Assembly (NCBI GenBank): GCA_021234535.1
Contig: CM037830.1
Coordinates: 20,825,116-20,889,115 of the forward strand
Length of the DNA stretch: 64,000 nt
Direction of reading: 5' to 3'
From: Stichopus chloronotus
Taxonomy: Eukaryota > Echinodermata > Holothuroidea > Aspidochirotida > Stichopodidae
Numbering within the stretch: the first letter of the stretch is position 1; every line of letters begins with the position of its first letter. Of this stretch, positions 1 to 12,452 are shown piece after piece. The notes beneath the pieces were generated by a model. The model saw nothing but the letters and a program-made list of their open reading frames with translations, ran no database searches and was not told where the DNA came from. Made by a program: the position numbers and the translations under genes.

Positions 1-416
1 TAACATACCATTAATAGTATACCATTGCAAGATGGATAATGGGAAAGGGGTGTTACACTGATTAACGGATAGGTGGATTGGCTAAACGACAACAATAAAC
101 AACAAAACACAAGAGCGTGTGTTTACTAAAATTTATTCAAACGACCTCATATTCAGCAAAAATCAAAACGGATATGTGGGAATAGGAGAGATACAAATAT
201 GCGTGCAACCCTTTCAACTCTGCTTAAGGAAATAGTCTCAGATAATTTCAGAAAGAGCAGTCGTTTCCTAAACTATAATAGATTTTCCATTGTTCAGTTT
301 TATATGGTCATTATCCAGTGTCTCCTATATAGATCCACGACCTTTACGTTTTTTTTTTCTTCTTTTTTAGCTCGCGTATTACTCTTTAGCATCTCACTTG
401 TGTTCATCTTCCCCCG
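1..416. other. Non-coding stretch, nothing recognised
   Basis: AT-rich sequence without a recognisable gene, RNA or repeat. The open frame on the + strand around 199-495 is hydrophobic and T-rich and looks like chance. Confidence 0.5.
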
Positions 417-539
417 TTATTCTCTAGGTTCCGTCGTCACTCTAGCCCTCATCATTCTCGTTTGTTCGTCTTTTTCGTTGACCTTTAATCCGTGACGTAA
501 AATGATTGACATTGCTTCATTGAGTTCAATTATAGCCTC
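417..539 (-). pseudogene. Degenerate second copy of acidic-ORF repeat
   Basis: This is the in-frame continuation of the acidic reading frame after its TGA stop at 540-542, running to TAA at 417-419. It reads NEAMSIILRHGLKVNEKDEQ, which lines up with NNAMSKMLRKGLKRKEEGDE inside the upstream frame. The stop falls where the upstream copy has Trp (ET-stop against ETW). This suggests an internal duplication with later loss of the frame. The family is not recognised. Confidence 0.4.
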
Positions 540-896
540 TCAAGTCTCCAAGGCATCGTGAAGAGGCTTGTCATCCTCCTCCATCCTTTCATCGTCACCT
601 TCATCACCCTCTTCTTTACGCTTTAGTCCTTTACGTAACATCTTTGACATTGCATTATTGAATTTGGTTAGACGCATCCAAGTCTCTACCGGGTCATACA
701 CGTTTTCGTCATCATCGTCATCACCGTCATCATCAAGATCACTATCACTGACGCTAGTGGAATCACCACTGTCACTCAACTCATCGTCATCATCACCGTC
801 ATTGCTTCTTTCATTGTCCCGTGAGTCATCGGCCTCTCCACCGCTGTTTGAGGGTGAATCACTTTCACGACGTAAGACGTCACTCTCACTCTCCAT
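540..896 (-). CDS. Hypothetical acidic low-complexity protein, 118 aa
   Basis: I do not recognise this protein. From the Met at 894-896 it is dominated by Asp, Glu and Ser (runs such as DGDDDDELSDSGDSTS and DDDGDDDDDEN). These are followed by a more ordinary segment, DPVETWMRLTKFNNAMSKML, then a Lys/Arg-Glu tail. A CTGACAG acceptor-like site lies just upstream at about 916-922 on the - strand, so it could be an exon rather than a complete gene. The frame stays open upstream to 1091, but that part looks random. The segment after the stop is a diverged copy of residues in this frame, so the locus is probably a decaying copy. The serine-rich frame on the opposite strand is its shadow. Confidence 0.3.
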   Translation of the reverse strand: MESESDVLRRESDSPSNSGGEADDSRDNERSNDGDDDDELSDSGDSTSVSDSDLDDDGDDDDDENVYDPVETWMRLTKFNNAMSKMLRKGLKRKEEGDEGDDERMEEDDKPLHDALET

Positions 897-1099
897 ACTT
901 CCTTCTTCGCTGTCAGATGACAAACCTATCCGAGCTATGTACTGTGGATTCGTGTCGACGACGGTTGAAATAAGTGGAAAAAGCCATTTCACAAATCCTA
1001 CAACGAAATGCCATGATAGGAATATGGTCGGCTCTCTCTCAGACAAAGAGCAGAATGAGATTCGTAAAATAAAACATCTTGTTACATACACATGGATGA

Positions 1100-1400
1100 C
1101 GCATTAGGCGAATGGTGACACGAGAAGAGAGAGGGGGGGGGGGGCTGGGGGAGGTCAAGACAAGGAATGTGTAGAGGGGGATGAGAAGAGAACGTGTATA
1201 GTGGAGAATGAGAGAAATATTGCAAATATGACTAAATGCCCGAAATTGAGAACAGAATGAAAGCAAACGAGAAAAATAAGCAACGTGAGAATAAAATGAT
1301 AGCAAATGAAGGGAAAATCTACCACAGAAAAAAGAAGAAAAAATGATAAAATGAGAACAAAATGAGGTTAAATGAGAGGGAAAGGTAGCAAATGAGAACA
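1100..1400. repeat. Purine-rich low-complexity tract
   Basis: A G-run at about 1131-1143 is followed by roughly 250 bases of A/G-rich sequence with irregular reiterations of AATGAGAACAAAATGA-like words. Reading frames here on the - strand are low-complexity and not credible. Confidence 0.6.
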
Positions 1401-2950
1401 AAAATACGCATACACTCATTGCGCGAGTTTGGTTTCGGACATTTCACAATGCACCATACTGCCCAGTTTGGTCACACGATGTTTGTTGACACTCATGTGT
1501 ACAAAGAAGGAAAAGAGCGGGACTATACTCAAGGGTTAGGTTGTACAAAAGCGGACATGGGTAGAGTGGGTAATTGAAAGGAGAGGAGGAGTTCCTTAAA
1601 GGTAATAAGTCTGTGTCCATTTACGGTCCTCAAAATCTACACAAATATGCCAGTGTAGCAGCAAATAGCGTCCGTGACCTGTGGGCCACTCTTTCCGCCG
1701 GCGTATAAAATTCGTCGTGGCAACTCTGTAGTCTCGGTAATATTTGAAAGAATGGTGTATTGGTAAACATAAGCAAATCTTGATTAAATGTAAACTAGCC
1801 AAGTGACTACAATATCTCATCTAGCCCCTATAGGGCAATGAGATAAAAATGGTATCACCTGATGAAAAAGAGTAAAAAAAAAAGAAACAAATAGGCTATC
1901 AGGACCGTGGCATAATTGGACGACTAGTTAAAAAACAAGTTTCTCGTCCTAACTTTTCAGAAAATTTGAGTGTGCATGTCTTTCTTTTTTTGTTGTTGTA
2001 AAGATTTGTAAAGACGTACTAAGATTATTCACATAAGTCTATGGTAAAGGCTAGTACAGCACTGGGCCTATGTACACAATGGTGAAGTTTTACAGTTGTC
2101 TGGTCATCCGCCCAAGACGACCATAATTTTGGGAGGACAACCAAAAACTTGTCCAAGGTTGTCCTTCAGAGACCAAAATTATCTGAAATTTGTTACCCTT
2201 GTATTTTGTAACAACAACGCAATTTAAGCAGGGCTTTTCTTGAAAATGAGAAGTCAAAGCCCCAGATTCCAATAACAATCTCCCTGTAAACTTACCTGCA
2301 CACAGCTTAATGGGTTGCTGTTATGTACCGTAGTAGATTAAGGGCTTAAGTAGATGTGTTGAGTTATGGTTTGTTAAACCTGTCTAGTAGGCATACTACC
2401 TACTAAAAGATCCTACCTCTTTCTGGTTTGTGTTACAGAGAAATTAGTATCATGCCAATTTTCCATTGGGGGAAAATAACCTGCAAACTTGTTAGACGTT
2501 TAGGGGCAGTTTTTTTTATCTCCAGATATGCAAATTTAGGTCCTGTAGAGGTTGCTTTAGTTTTATTGAGTTTCTACCCTTATTTGAACCAGCCTTCATA
2601 ATTTTTTAAAATCACCTTCTTTGAAATTCAAAAAAAAAAAAAACTAAGAAATTTTTCAAACAGTTGCAGAACATTTAAAGGCCATCACTCAAATAAAACA
2701 CATGAAAACATTTTTGTTTTTCTTTTGGAGGACGACCAAATGTTGGGAAGGACAACCAAATGTCTTTGACTGGTTATCCTTCGCACGACCTTTTTCATTT
2801 CCTTAAGAATCATGACTGGTAAATGAGTGCTCTGTTGCAAAGACATGGCTAAAGACTTGAAGAGATGATTTCTGCAGTTAGCGCAAGAAATTTGGGGCAA
2901 ACCTTTTACTTTGGCTAAAAAAATCCATGCGGTGGAAAATACGTGCAAGC
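1401..2950. other. Non-coding AT-rich stretch
   Basis: No gene recognised. Two sub-regions (about 2110-2180 and 2720-2800) share short words such as GGACAACCAAA and may be distant copies of one repeat, but the match is weak. Confidence 0.4.
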
Positions 2951-3260
2951 AGGGATGAAAACTAATCCTTTTCGGTTCCTTGCGTTAGCAAAGGAACCTT
3001 GTTAGTCACTGCGGTGTGTGTAAGTGTGTGTTTGTCGGACAAGAATGCTTAGCATGTTACGTGATAACTCAATAACCGAGTGGTGAACTAACATAAAAAT
3101 AAAGTGGTGAACGTTTTTCAAAGTTGGTGCGTACGGGTATAATATTGAGTAGATGTACGGCATGTGCCCTATTGTTTTTGGTGGAAGTCAAAGGTCATTT
3201 GGGATCACCAGAGGCAAAAAGTGAATCCCTTTGGGATGTTGTAACTCGGTGTCCATTGTT
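2950..3260 (+). repeat. Dispersed-repeat-like block with terminal hairpin
   Basis: The block opens with a hairpin at 2974-2998 whose arms are GGTTCCTTGC and GCAAAGGAACC around a short loop. A TG-rich stretch follows, then text with a direct repeat of AGGTCA type (GTCAAAGGTCA near 3187-3197). The layout is typical of interspersed repeats, and no protein is encoded. The exact ends are not visible. Confidence 0.4.
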
Positions 3261-3518
3261 CAAATGGCGACACAATTTCAAGATAGGATATATTGGAAGG
3301 TGGAGAAAATACAGTAACATTAATCTCATTAATAGGAAAGGGTCAAAAGTTCGGAAAGTGATGTTTTGATGATATCTCTCCAACAAAACATTGTAAGAGT
3401 GTTGTTGTCATTGTTTCTGCATAGAAGGTACACACACAGTACTGCTGTACTGTACTGTTGGTAACTGGGAATTTCCAGCCACATCATCAGGGGCCTGGTT
3501 AATCTTAATTGGTCATTG

Positions 3519-3540
3519 CCCCCCCCCCCCCCCAAAAAAA
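3519..3540. repeat. Poly-C/poly-A homopolymer
   Basis: About 15 C followed directly by a run of A. This is the first of many such runs in the window. Confidence 0.8.
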
Positions 3541-3640
3541 TATGGTATCAGCAAACGTTTATATATGATAGGAAGGCTGCTAAATGACCTTGATTTTTAC
3601 CACTGCCCACAATTTCTGTCCTTCTTATCCCAGGCTGGGT

Positions 3641-3986
3641 TTAAAGGGATACAAGGTGTTTGTTTTACAGCAAACAACCGTATTTTTAAAACCAATGTTT
3701 ATGGACATAGACGCATAGATTATTCACAAAAAAAGAAAACAAATGCGGCCTTCTTTTCAAGAAATAAGTTCCTCACAGGTAGAAATTCAGTTATTTGTTG
3801 CTCGAGAAGAATTTGTTCACCCAAAGTAAAATGATGCATCTTACGTTATTCATCACATGCATAAAGTTTTGAGGGGATGGAACTTGTGCAGATGTTTATT
3901 GATGACAGTGAATGGTTTAACAAAGGTTGAGGTTATTTTCTTTGTATGCCTTGTTGATCTATTCTAAACGACCTATTTCCCTTTAA
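3641..3986 (+). mobile_element. TTAA MITE family 2, copy a
   Basis: A non-autonomous element bounded by TTAA on both sides. Its inverted ends are TTAAAGGGATACAAGGTGTT on the left and a right end reading ACGACCTATTTCCCTTTAA. The internal text (TTCAAGAAATAAG, GAAATTCAGTTA, ATGATGCATCTT) is shared with the elements at 32704-33060 and 42200-42552. No transposase frame is present. The TTAA flanks are known for piggyBac-type elements; the assignment is an inference. Confidence 0.75.
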
Positions 3987-5300
3987 AGTTAAAGCATCTG
4001 AACAGAAGGAACCAAAGTGCCTTGGGCTCTTGTTTTTACTTGGTCTTAGGTATCAGGGTCCATTATTTGATTTATGTCCACCCCTCAATGGGAAAACGGT
4101 GGGAATAAGTTAATGATACATGAAGAATTGTAGAGCATAACTCCCTACTGTAGCAATGCCTTGTTTATGCTCTGAAACATATTGGAAATTTTTCACACAC
4201 AATATAGGGTTACCACAACGTTATTAATGTACAGCACTGATTTAAACCATGAATTTATGTTTGCATTCTTCACGATACCACTCTTACTAACTGCTTCATA
4301 ATTTCATCATTTTCATGAACTTAATAGTTTTGAGGCCTGGGTTATGAAATTTCCTCAAAAGGCAGGGCTTGATTTAAGAGTAAAATTTTGACTGGCCAGC
4401 AATGCCAGTAACTTCTTTATTCAACTTACACTACCAATTTTTCACTGACCCACAGTGAAAACGACAAATTTAATGGCCAAATCAGCTGATAACATACCTT
4501 GCAGAGTAAGAGTTAGTTGTCGAAGGAGCCATGGATGTGCATGTTAAGCCCCAATCCAGAACAATTAATGTCTTTAGATTAACTTACATGATGGATTTTT
4601 TGCCTATGTTCTTGTAAAAATGATATGAATGCCTTTAGTGGGATGAGAATTAGGGATGGGGTTCCTATGACTTGTTTTCTCTCCTCATGGCTTTAGATCT
4701 AGAACTTGTCTTTGAGAGAGTGGCATATAGATTCCAGCAACTCCATTGGGTTTGGACTGAGTCATACATCCAAGTTTGTATAAGATAACAGTGATATATA
4801 TGGCAATATTTTGTTGAGTTAATTAAAATAATATACACTAGAATGTACACTGCCACCATTTTGGCAAAATGGAAGTTGCCATCATTCCTGTGAATCACCC
4901 TGTCTTTGCTTTGCAAAATGCAAGTCAGGCTGGTAAGTCGAGAGCCAATTGTAATGTTGAATTGGAAGCAAATTGTGAGACCTTTAAACTTCACAGACAA
5001 ATTTGTGTTTTGAGTAGGTCATTTGAAGTGTAGGGAGGTTTAATTTCAGGTGTATCTGAATTCAAGAGTGATATCAAAACTTCAATTCAACATGAAATTT
5101 GCTGCTGGAAATGTGCATGGCCCACGAAGAAATCATGAAATGTTTAGCTGTTATTTTGGGGAATGAACGTTTCAGTCAAATGTTTATGGAACTTTTACGT
5201 GTCATAAGAGTAGAAAGCATTCTTCACATTCTGCCAAAAATTTCAATCCATGTTTAGTAACCAACACACAGCAAACCCCTCAGACAACATAAGATATTCA
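3987..5300. other. Non-coding stretch upstream of the decayed family member
   Basis: No recognisable gene or repeat. Frames on either strand lack family resemblance. Confidence 0.4.
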
Positions 5301-5310
5301 GGAATTAGAT

Positions 5311-7593
5311 ATGCTAAGTGAAGACAATGTATTGGGTTGTAATATAAATGAGACTCCAGACTCAGAGAGCTTGCAGGGTCAAGAGGATGTTATAGCTAAT
5401 TCATTTGCATCTCTTTTGCTGAAATTGGAAAGTGTTCTTCATGTATCTGTCCCTGCAATAGATGAGCTAGTCAGTGAGTTAGAGTACCTGCTCTCTTCAG
5501 TCTCAACTACCATTGCTCTGAGCACTTTCAAAACAGTTTTAAGCTAACATAACATGCAGGTTGATCAAAGCATCCTCGAAGAAATTGCAGAATGTGCTCA
5601 CCACATGAGCCATATTAGTTTAGAAGTTGCAAAGAATGGTCCTCTTGGAAGTGCCTATAGGCGAAGAAAGTATTTCAAAAAATTATTCAAAGTTGTTGAA
5701 CTAGTGGAATTTGTTCTAGATGCAGATAAAAATCATACTTACCAATACATTCCCATCTTTCAGTCCTTACAGCAACTTCTGAGTTGAGATTCTTGATCTT
5801 GTCATGGACACAAGTGAAAAAAAAAAACAGGATGTTGGTTATCAAAAATATCGAACATACCATGATGGGTTGTTCTTCAAGGAAAATAATTTTCTGTCAG
5901 CTGACACATTGCGAATTTCAATTGGTCTCTATATCGATGATTTTGAAATATGTAATCCGCTTGGCACCTCAAAAAAGAAGCACAAAGTGTGTGCTGTTTA
6001 CTGGGTTCTGTCTAATTTGGATTCAAAGTTCAGATCTTCATTGGCAAACATTTATCTAGCTCCATTGTGTAAGTCTGTTCATGTTAAAGAATATGGGTAC
6101 AATAAAATTTTAGAACCTTTGCTAAAGGACCTTGTGACACGTGAAAGTCAAGGTGTTTTTTATAGTAAAATTGGGGACAGCAGTGCAAGGTACAGTGCAC
6201 TGTGTTGCACCCTATAGGGTAGGTGCCCACAGTCTAGGAGGCTTTGTTGACAGCTTCTCAGGGCATCGTATATGCAGATTTTGCACAGGTAGACGTTCTG
6301 ACTTTCAGACAAAGGAAGTAATATCTGGCGCATTAAAACTGAGAACTAAAGAGGAGCATATTAAGCATCTTCAGACTGTCCAAGAAGATCCTTCTTTGAA
6401 TAACCACTGTGGAGTAAAAAGAAAAAGATGCTTTGCAATATTTGTTGGAATTAATTGTCCCATTTGAAGTTGCATTATGCCTAAGTGAGCTAATTTCAAA
6501 GCCATATCTAACACTAAAATATGTGAACGAATCATTCAAACTGTTTCCATTGAAATGGTCTGATAAAGCAGATAGACCACAACAAATAAATGAAAAATGT
6601 TCAACTTCAATTGGTGGTAATGCTCATGAAAACTGGACTCTGTTAAGACTGCTACCATTTATAATTGCGGGGTCCAAGATACCTCACCATGAACCAGTAC
6701 GAGAACTTCTGTTGGATCTCAAAGATATAGTGGAACTTGTAATGACATCGAGTCATACTGAAGAAACTGTCTCCCACCTTGACTTCAAGATTTCTCACCA
6801 TAGACAGCAGTTTCGACTTGTTTTCCCAGATGTTGCTATGATACCTAAGTATCACTTCTTAGAACATTATCCTGAACTGATCCGTTGCTTTGAGCCTTAA
6901 GTTGCACTGTGGACGATGCGTTTTGAAGGAAAACACACTTTTTTCAAACAGGTAACACGCTCCACTAACTTTTTCAGAAATATTTTGTTAACTTTGTCCA
7001 CAAAACATCAACTGATGATGGCATACCATTTCAATTCATCTAGAATTCTTAAACCTGCTATAGATGTAGGCCATGTGTCTACCCTTCCACTAGATCTGGT
7101 GAAAGATGAACTTCAAGTGGCTATTAATAGAAAACATGCAAACATTGATAACGTACATTTGACACAACGTGCATCTTTCTGTGGAACAAGCTATGCTGTG
7201 GGCATGATTCTTACTGCGGGATCCACAAGTGGACTCCCAAATTTTGTTGAAATTGTCCAAATATTAGTACAGCAAAACTTATTCAACTTCATTGTCAAAA
7301 AGTGGAAATCATGGAACATGGAGCACCTCACCTCTTATGAACTGACTTCATGCCAAAGAATTCTAGAGCACAATGCATTGGCTGACTACTATCCATTAGC
7401 TGCATACATGGTGCATGTCAATTCATACTTCTGTTCATTTGTTAAAAAATGCTAAAAATGTCCCCCTTTTGTTCAACAGAATCAGAATGTTAACGTATAT
7501 ACCTGTAGGCACTCGAAGGGAGGTAGTCCTTTTGGGTCTCTGTACACATCTGAATGAAGACAGTGCTTCTTGGTTCAAGCGTATCTGGTAAGT
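5311..7593 (+). pseudogene. Decayed uncharacterised multi-copy family member, N-terminal and central parts
   Basis: Successive open segments in different frames read as one protein. They are 5311-5547 and 5554-5787 (same frame, split by a TAA), 5804-about 6190 (shifted), about 6190-6420 (shifted again), about 6430-6897 (shifted again) and 6901-7455 (after an in-frame TAA). Recognisable blocks are RRRKYFKKLFKVVELVEF, YIDDFEICNPLG, YWVLSNLDSKFRSSL, YGYNKILEPLLKDL, GAHSLGGFVDSFSG with a following CRFC, and TMRFEGKHTFFKQVTR. From general knowledge this resembles a large family, mostly annotated as uncharacterised, found in many copies in fish, cnidarians and other animals. The NPLG and NL..RS..L blocks recall TNP2/Plavaka-like transposases, so a transposon origin is plausible but unproven. 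At least two nonsense codons and three frameshifts make it inactive. A GTAAGT donor-like site lies at about 7589. Confidence 0.65.
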
Positions 7594-9002
7594 GTAAAAC
7601 ATTTTCTTTAACTATTCGTTATGTTTGTCTTTGATGAGCCTACATGGAAGAATGCAGTTAAAGTGTCCCTAAAGTCAATTCCAAAAATATCGTATTCAAA
7701 GTCTGAAAATAAATTCAAATAGCCTAACTTCCTTCTCCACAGCTGAGCTGAGTTATAGGTTGAAGTTTACTCACTCAGTTTTAAATGGTAGATTGTTCAA
7801 TGACTTGTGATATCATTTTTGTACTACTCAAATTGCAGTCTTTCTGCTTCTTTGTTTTTCGTAAAGCTACAGCACCTTGTTTTAAAATGTGACTATGTCC
7901 GCACTGTTACGAGGTCATAACATGTAAACACTTTGAAAGGGGAAATCAGGGTTTATTTTCACCATTTGTTTCTCTACCTCCAAACACCTCCCCAACGTCT
8001 CTATATTTCGGTGAACAATCAGTTTAGAAAGAAAAATCAACTAATGGTAAATTTTCTCAGTCAAACCCTGATTTCCCCTTTAATTTCAAAAGGAAACAAA
8101 GCAGGTAATGTGAGTTGTACAACAAGAATGTCACAAAGTAGTATGCAATGGACTATTTGGATTAAAATGAATAAATTTCAAAATCTAATGTCTCGGCAAT
8201 GGAACAAACTATCACAAGGAGAGTTGTATGAATAAGATTCATTTTGCAACCTCTAAAATATATTCTTAAAGATTCTAGACTTCAGGTGCACTTCAAGGCG
8301 TACTGTATCGCCATGCTCTCTGACAATCACAGAATGCCCTGGCCAATGAAAAGGGAATTCTGTCCTGCTTTGGCTTTGCTTCATGGTTGAGTGGAAAAAA
8401 GTTGGTCTACCAATCGGAAGTAGAATTCCAGGTTTTTAACTCCTATTCATCTTTACTAGAAAAATGTTGTTGTGACATTTATATTTTTGAGAGTGTATGG
8501 TTAATACATCTCATGATAACTGGCAGATAAGTGTCAGCTCTTGCCTTCTTTCTGTAACAAAGTCTGGGTTATGCAGCTCGCTGTGCAAACAAAGTGTACT
8601 TTTATTTATGATGATTAAGCGTGATCATGAGATTGAAGTATTCAAAATGTATTTAGTGACTTAATCACTAATGACTTCTGTGCAGGTCAGACTTCCTTTC
8701 AGGTCTCTGAAGGTGAAAGTAAAAACTTGGTAAAAATGGTATCTCATGTGGGTGCCTCATATTAGGTGTCATTATCTGTACTATTTATGTTGGCGTTCAT
8801 AAATTCTTGAGATAGCCAGAGGTCAATCATTTGTAGAGTATAAGATAAATCTTATCTCTGGTATTTGATGCTCAAAGTTTTAAACCAAGTTTCAGCAAAC
8901 TATCATTTGGTATCGCTTGATACCTAAATTTAAGTACAGTACACAAAGTCATTTGAAACTGTCAACACAACACTAAATTTATATCCTTAATTCCATTAGT
9001 AA
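7594..9002. other. Intervening sequence inside the decayed locus
   Basis: This lies between the donor-like site at about 7589 and the C-terminal block of the same family. It contains the small palindromic MITE at 7933-8083 and otherwise no recognisable coding sequence. It may be an ancestral intron or later insertion. Confidence 0.4.
7933..8083. mobile_element. Small palindromic MITE (family 3)
   Basis: A 151-bp element with long inverted ends: GAAAGGGGAAATCAGGGTTT on the left and AAACCCTGATTTCCCCTTTA on the right. The right side ends in TTAA and the left in a mutated TTGA. There is no coding content. Confidence 0.7.
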
Positions 9003-9430
9003 AGGATCACCAAGCCTTTTGGGTTTCCTTTGCAATGTGATCACATCAGTGAAGGAATTTATAATGCTTACAATGCATAAATTTTCTTTGAAGGACTCTG
9101 AAGAATATGAGATTGTAACAGGTGAAGAGAAACGTACCATGGGAATATTTACCATCAGGCATGAAGGAACTGGGCCTAGTGAAATGCACCCTGATATTGG
9201 GATAACAATGGAAGGGCATTAGGTGATAAACATCCTTGACAGCGTGGCAGTGGCAGTTGCATTGCTCTTTGGTTTGATATATGCACTTAAAATATGAATT
9301 ACCCAAAGAACCTGAGGTTTTTTCTTTGTTTTTTGAGGTTATTCAAAACGTTTTTATGAGACTTGACGGAGAACATCTCACACCAAAGATTCAAGCCTTA
9401 AAAAATATGTTGTTTTGTGATTTAATCATA
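9003..9430 (+). pseudogene. C-terminal part of the same decayed family
   Basis: In frame, HPDIGITMEGH is followed by TAG, then VINILDSVAVAVALLFGLIY. A +1 shift leads into YELPKEPEVFSLFFEVIQNV and LTPKIQALKNMLF. The pattern of a hydrophobic helix, then PKE..., FEVIQ and ALKN.L is what I recall from the C-terminus of the family at 5.3-7.6 kb, so it is read as the end of that gene. One stop and one frameshift disrupt it. Confidence 0.5.
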
Positions 9431-12191
9431 CCAGGAAGCAGTGACAGAAATGTGAGTGCACTATCTTTCTCAGATTTGTGTTTTGGGGAATTAAGGGGAG
9501 AATTGTAGCAGCTACCTACATTCCCCCCCCCCCCCCAAAAAAAAAAAGTGATGTGTTTTACAATCATGGGTCTTCGTACACATGCATTTCTTTGGTCTTG
9601 CATAATTTATTAGGGTCATCATTCCTATGATGTTACTCTCATGTTTACGTTGAAGTTCAGTAAAGTGCAGTATGAATTTTGTTCTCTTGTTGAATTAGTA
9701 TGGCAGATACATGTTCTCGTTCACTTTCATTTATCACTTGATTTTGTTAGAAAATGGATTTTTTCTTGTGTAAAGGTAGCTGTTGAAAGGCAGATAAGCG
9801 TGTATAAAAGAAATCTTTACAGTTAGCAGTTTGCGATTTAGGAACCAAGTTGAAGATCACTTACTTGTTTGAGATGACGTTTCAAAAGAGGATCCCATAC
9901 ACCAATTTACCACAATTCAAGTTAGCCTTCATGTAAATTTGAGTAGGAGGTACCATATTAAACATGGTTCTGTGATAATTGCAACACGAAAGGGATGCTG
10001 CAGTATTTTAGGATCGCTGTAATGGTGCACAATATAAAATTTTAAGGTTGTGCATAGTGGATATTATACACATTTATATCTTATGTTTCCCTCAAATTAC
10101 ACCACTTTTTCCTCACATACTAGTACAGTTTCCTTTGGTTAATTTAACACCCTCAGTGGAGTATTGCAAGGTAATTATTTTTTACATCCCTGAGAAATTT
10201 GTAATGCTCAAAAGTCTGCAGATGTAGGGACAAAGGAGGGGGTTATCCGCCTTTAAACTGTGATTTTAATGTTAACTTGATAGGGAAAAATCATTAAGTA
10301 GCCCATACTTATGTCATTTTACTAGATCATTTTTTTTTAATTTCTTGTTTATGCTTTCATTGGTTTTCATTTCTCTTTTTAGGGGTAGTTTTCTTGTTGT
10401 GTATTAACTTAGTCATCAAAAATGTAAACCAGTGTAAATACCGTATGGCATACACTCATTAAAAGGTTGATCTATTTTAGTATTGATTTAAACTTGATTA
10501 TGCAAAGAAAGTCAGGCTGTGTTGAAGATATTTACTATTACCCTGGTGACAACAGGGAATAATTTCGAACATTTCAACATGTGTTAGGATATGTATGTAT
10601 TTGAGCGTTGTAAGACACTGCATATCTTTGTAGGGAATAATTATTTGAAATGGTGTGTACGTTTTTCAAATGTGATTAGATGAACTCAACCTTGACTAAG
10701 TAACCTGTGATGCATTAGACTTCAAGTTGACTTAGTTTAAAAGGTCACACAAAGTTACCAAAGGCAAACAAAACTCTGGGATGATGTTACAGTCGATGTG
10801 TTTGGAGCAGAAAATTTTTCAAACTTGCAATGATCTGAAATGATTCTAAAGAAGTGATTAAATGTTATTAATGTAGCAGGAATCAACGGTCACAGAGACC
10901 ACTGTAGCAAGATAATGACAGTGCCATTGTGATTCTGGAAAGTAAGTTGTACTTTGGACTGCATGCAGGCTGCTGCAGTGTGTTGTTCAGTAAGATTATG
11001 TCTGTCAGTCTGTCTATCCAGCTGGAAAAAGAGAGCTAGATTTTGCCAGTGTTATGTAAATAACAAGGGAGTGATATATCATTTTAGGTATGTTTCACAC
11101 TTTTATTCTGCTTCACAATATGGAGCAAAGGCAGACAGTTATCCGAATGGCCCAGGAGACTGATTCATTTTCCAGGAAGACTAAATCGTTCTTAAGGTTA
11201 TCCAATATAAATGTGGGAAAACATGGACAATGAAAACCACTCCCATGCATTCACTAGTGCACTTTGGTCGAATTCAGTAACATGGAGGTTCTCCAGGGCC
11301 TTCTTCGACATAAGCAATTAAATTCCAAGAATTCATTGATTTGATATGTCATGCATCAATCCTACAGAAATGAAACCTTAAAAGAAATGAAAGTGGTCTT
11401 TGAAATTGAAAAGGATTAACGCCTATTGGTTGAAGGTTAAAGGTCCAGATTTCTGATATCTTGTTGAGTACATGCAAAGATTATGACTCTTACAGTTAAG
11501 GGGTAGGTTCTGTATTATATGGTGTGTGGAACTCTTATACTAACGCTTTTCTGCAATAAAGCTTTCGTAGGGAGGGGTAGGTGCTGAATAAAGTTTAAGA
11601 AACATGTATGAAGTGTTATTGTTTAGGTTTTCTTAGTAAACATACTCTGAGCAAGTTTTAGTGATTAGGTTAGGGATCACTTCAGGACAAGAGGTCTGTG
11701 ATTGTTGTCTCTGAAGCATGAAAAACTACATGTACTATGAATTGAAGAGTGTGTTCAATATCATTACAGTTCTCAAAAGTGAATGATTCATAAGTTGGAA
11801 TCCGCAAAAAGCTGGGTAACTCTAAGTTTTAGCTATCAGTTTTGTTTAGGTAATAAATACTAATCGGTGCTAATCAGCTAATAGCTTGAAAGTAATCAAA
11901 ATGGTGTTTGTTTTGTTTGTTATCATTCATAAGCTGAAAGTATTGCAGATCATATTGAAGTAAACTTGCCACTAGATGTTTTGGTAGCTGCAGCTGTTTT
12001 TCAAGGTCTAATGATTTGTTATTACCAGATCCTTAGTGGCAAATTAGACTCTGGTAGCAGCTGATAATACATCGTTCAGTTGAGATATCAGAAAGAAACA
12101 GTTCGAAAAGTGTATACAGTTTTCATTGTAGCATTCTTCAGAAACCTTAATTTCAAGTTGATTTTTTCAGGAAGTGTAGTGTCCACTTATG
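9431..12191. other. Non-coding AT-rich stretch
   Basis: No gene recognised. It holds a poly-C/poly-A run near 9523-9547. Confidence 0.4.
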
Positions 12192-12452
12192 GAATAGCAT
12201 TGTAGAACTAGGCGGCTTGCATAGCAGAGCTGAAATTCCACAATTAAGTGTTTTTTTGTTTGTAATGGTTGCAAGTTTAAACAGACATTCTCACAGTTAC
12301 AATACAATATCATGCATAAGTGTTTGAAGTTAGAAGGCTTGTTCTTCCTTATGGTTACTTATAATCAGTATATAGCTTTATCTGGGTTACTAGGGTGATA
12401 TATCCACATGGCCCATTTAAAAAAAAATGATCTTAGAACTTCTGTTAATAAA
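12192..12452 (+). repeat. Tandem duplication, copy 1
   Basis: A 261-bp unit starting GAATAGCATTGTAGAACTAG and ending CTTCTGTTAATAAA. It is followed without gap by a second copy of clear but imperfect identity. Each copy ends in an AATAAA, so this could be a duplicated 3' UTR end; no coding sequence was found to go with it. Confidence 0.9.

Noticed and set aside
568..1107. Ser-rich 179-aa frame on the + strand
   Set aside because: It is the mirror of the acidic frame on the - strand, and the low-complexity Ser runs arise from GA-rich codons read backwards.
5928..5960. YIDD, resembling a reverse-transcriptase active site
   Set aside because: It is followed by FEICNPLG and the surrounding blocks fit the uncharacterised family, not a polymerase; no other RT motif is nearby.
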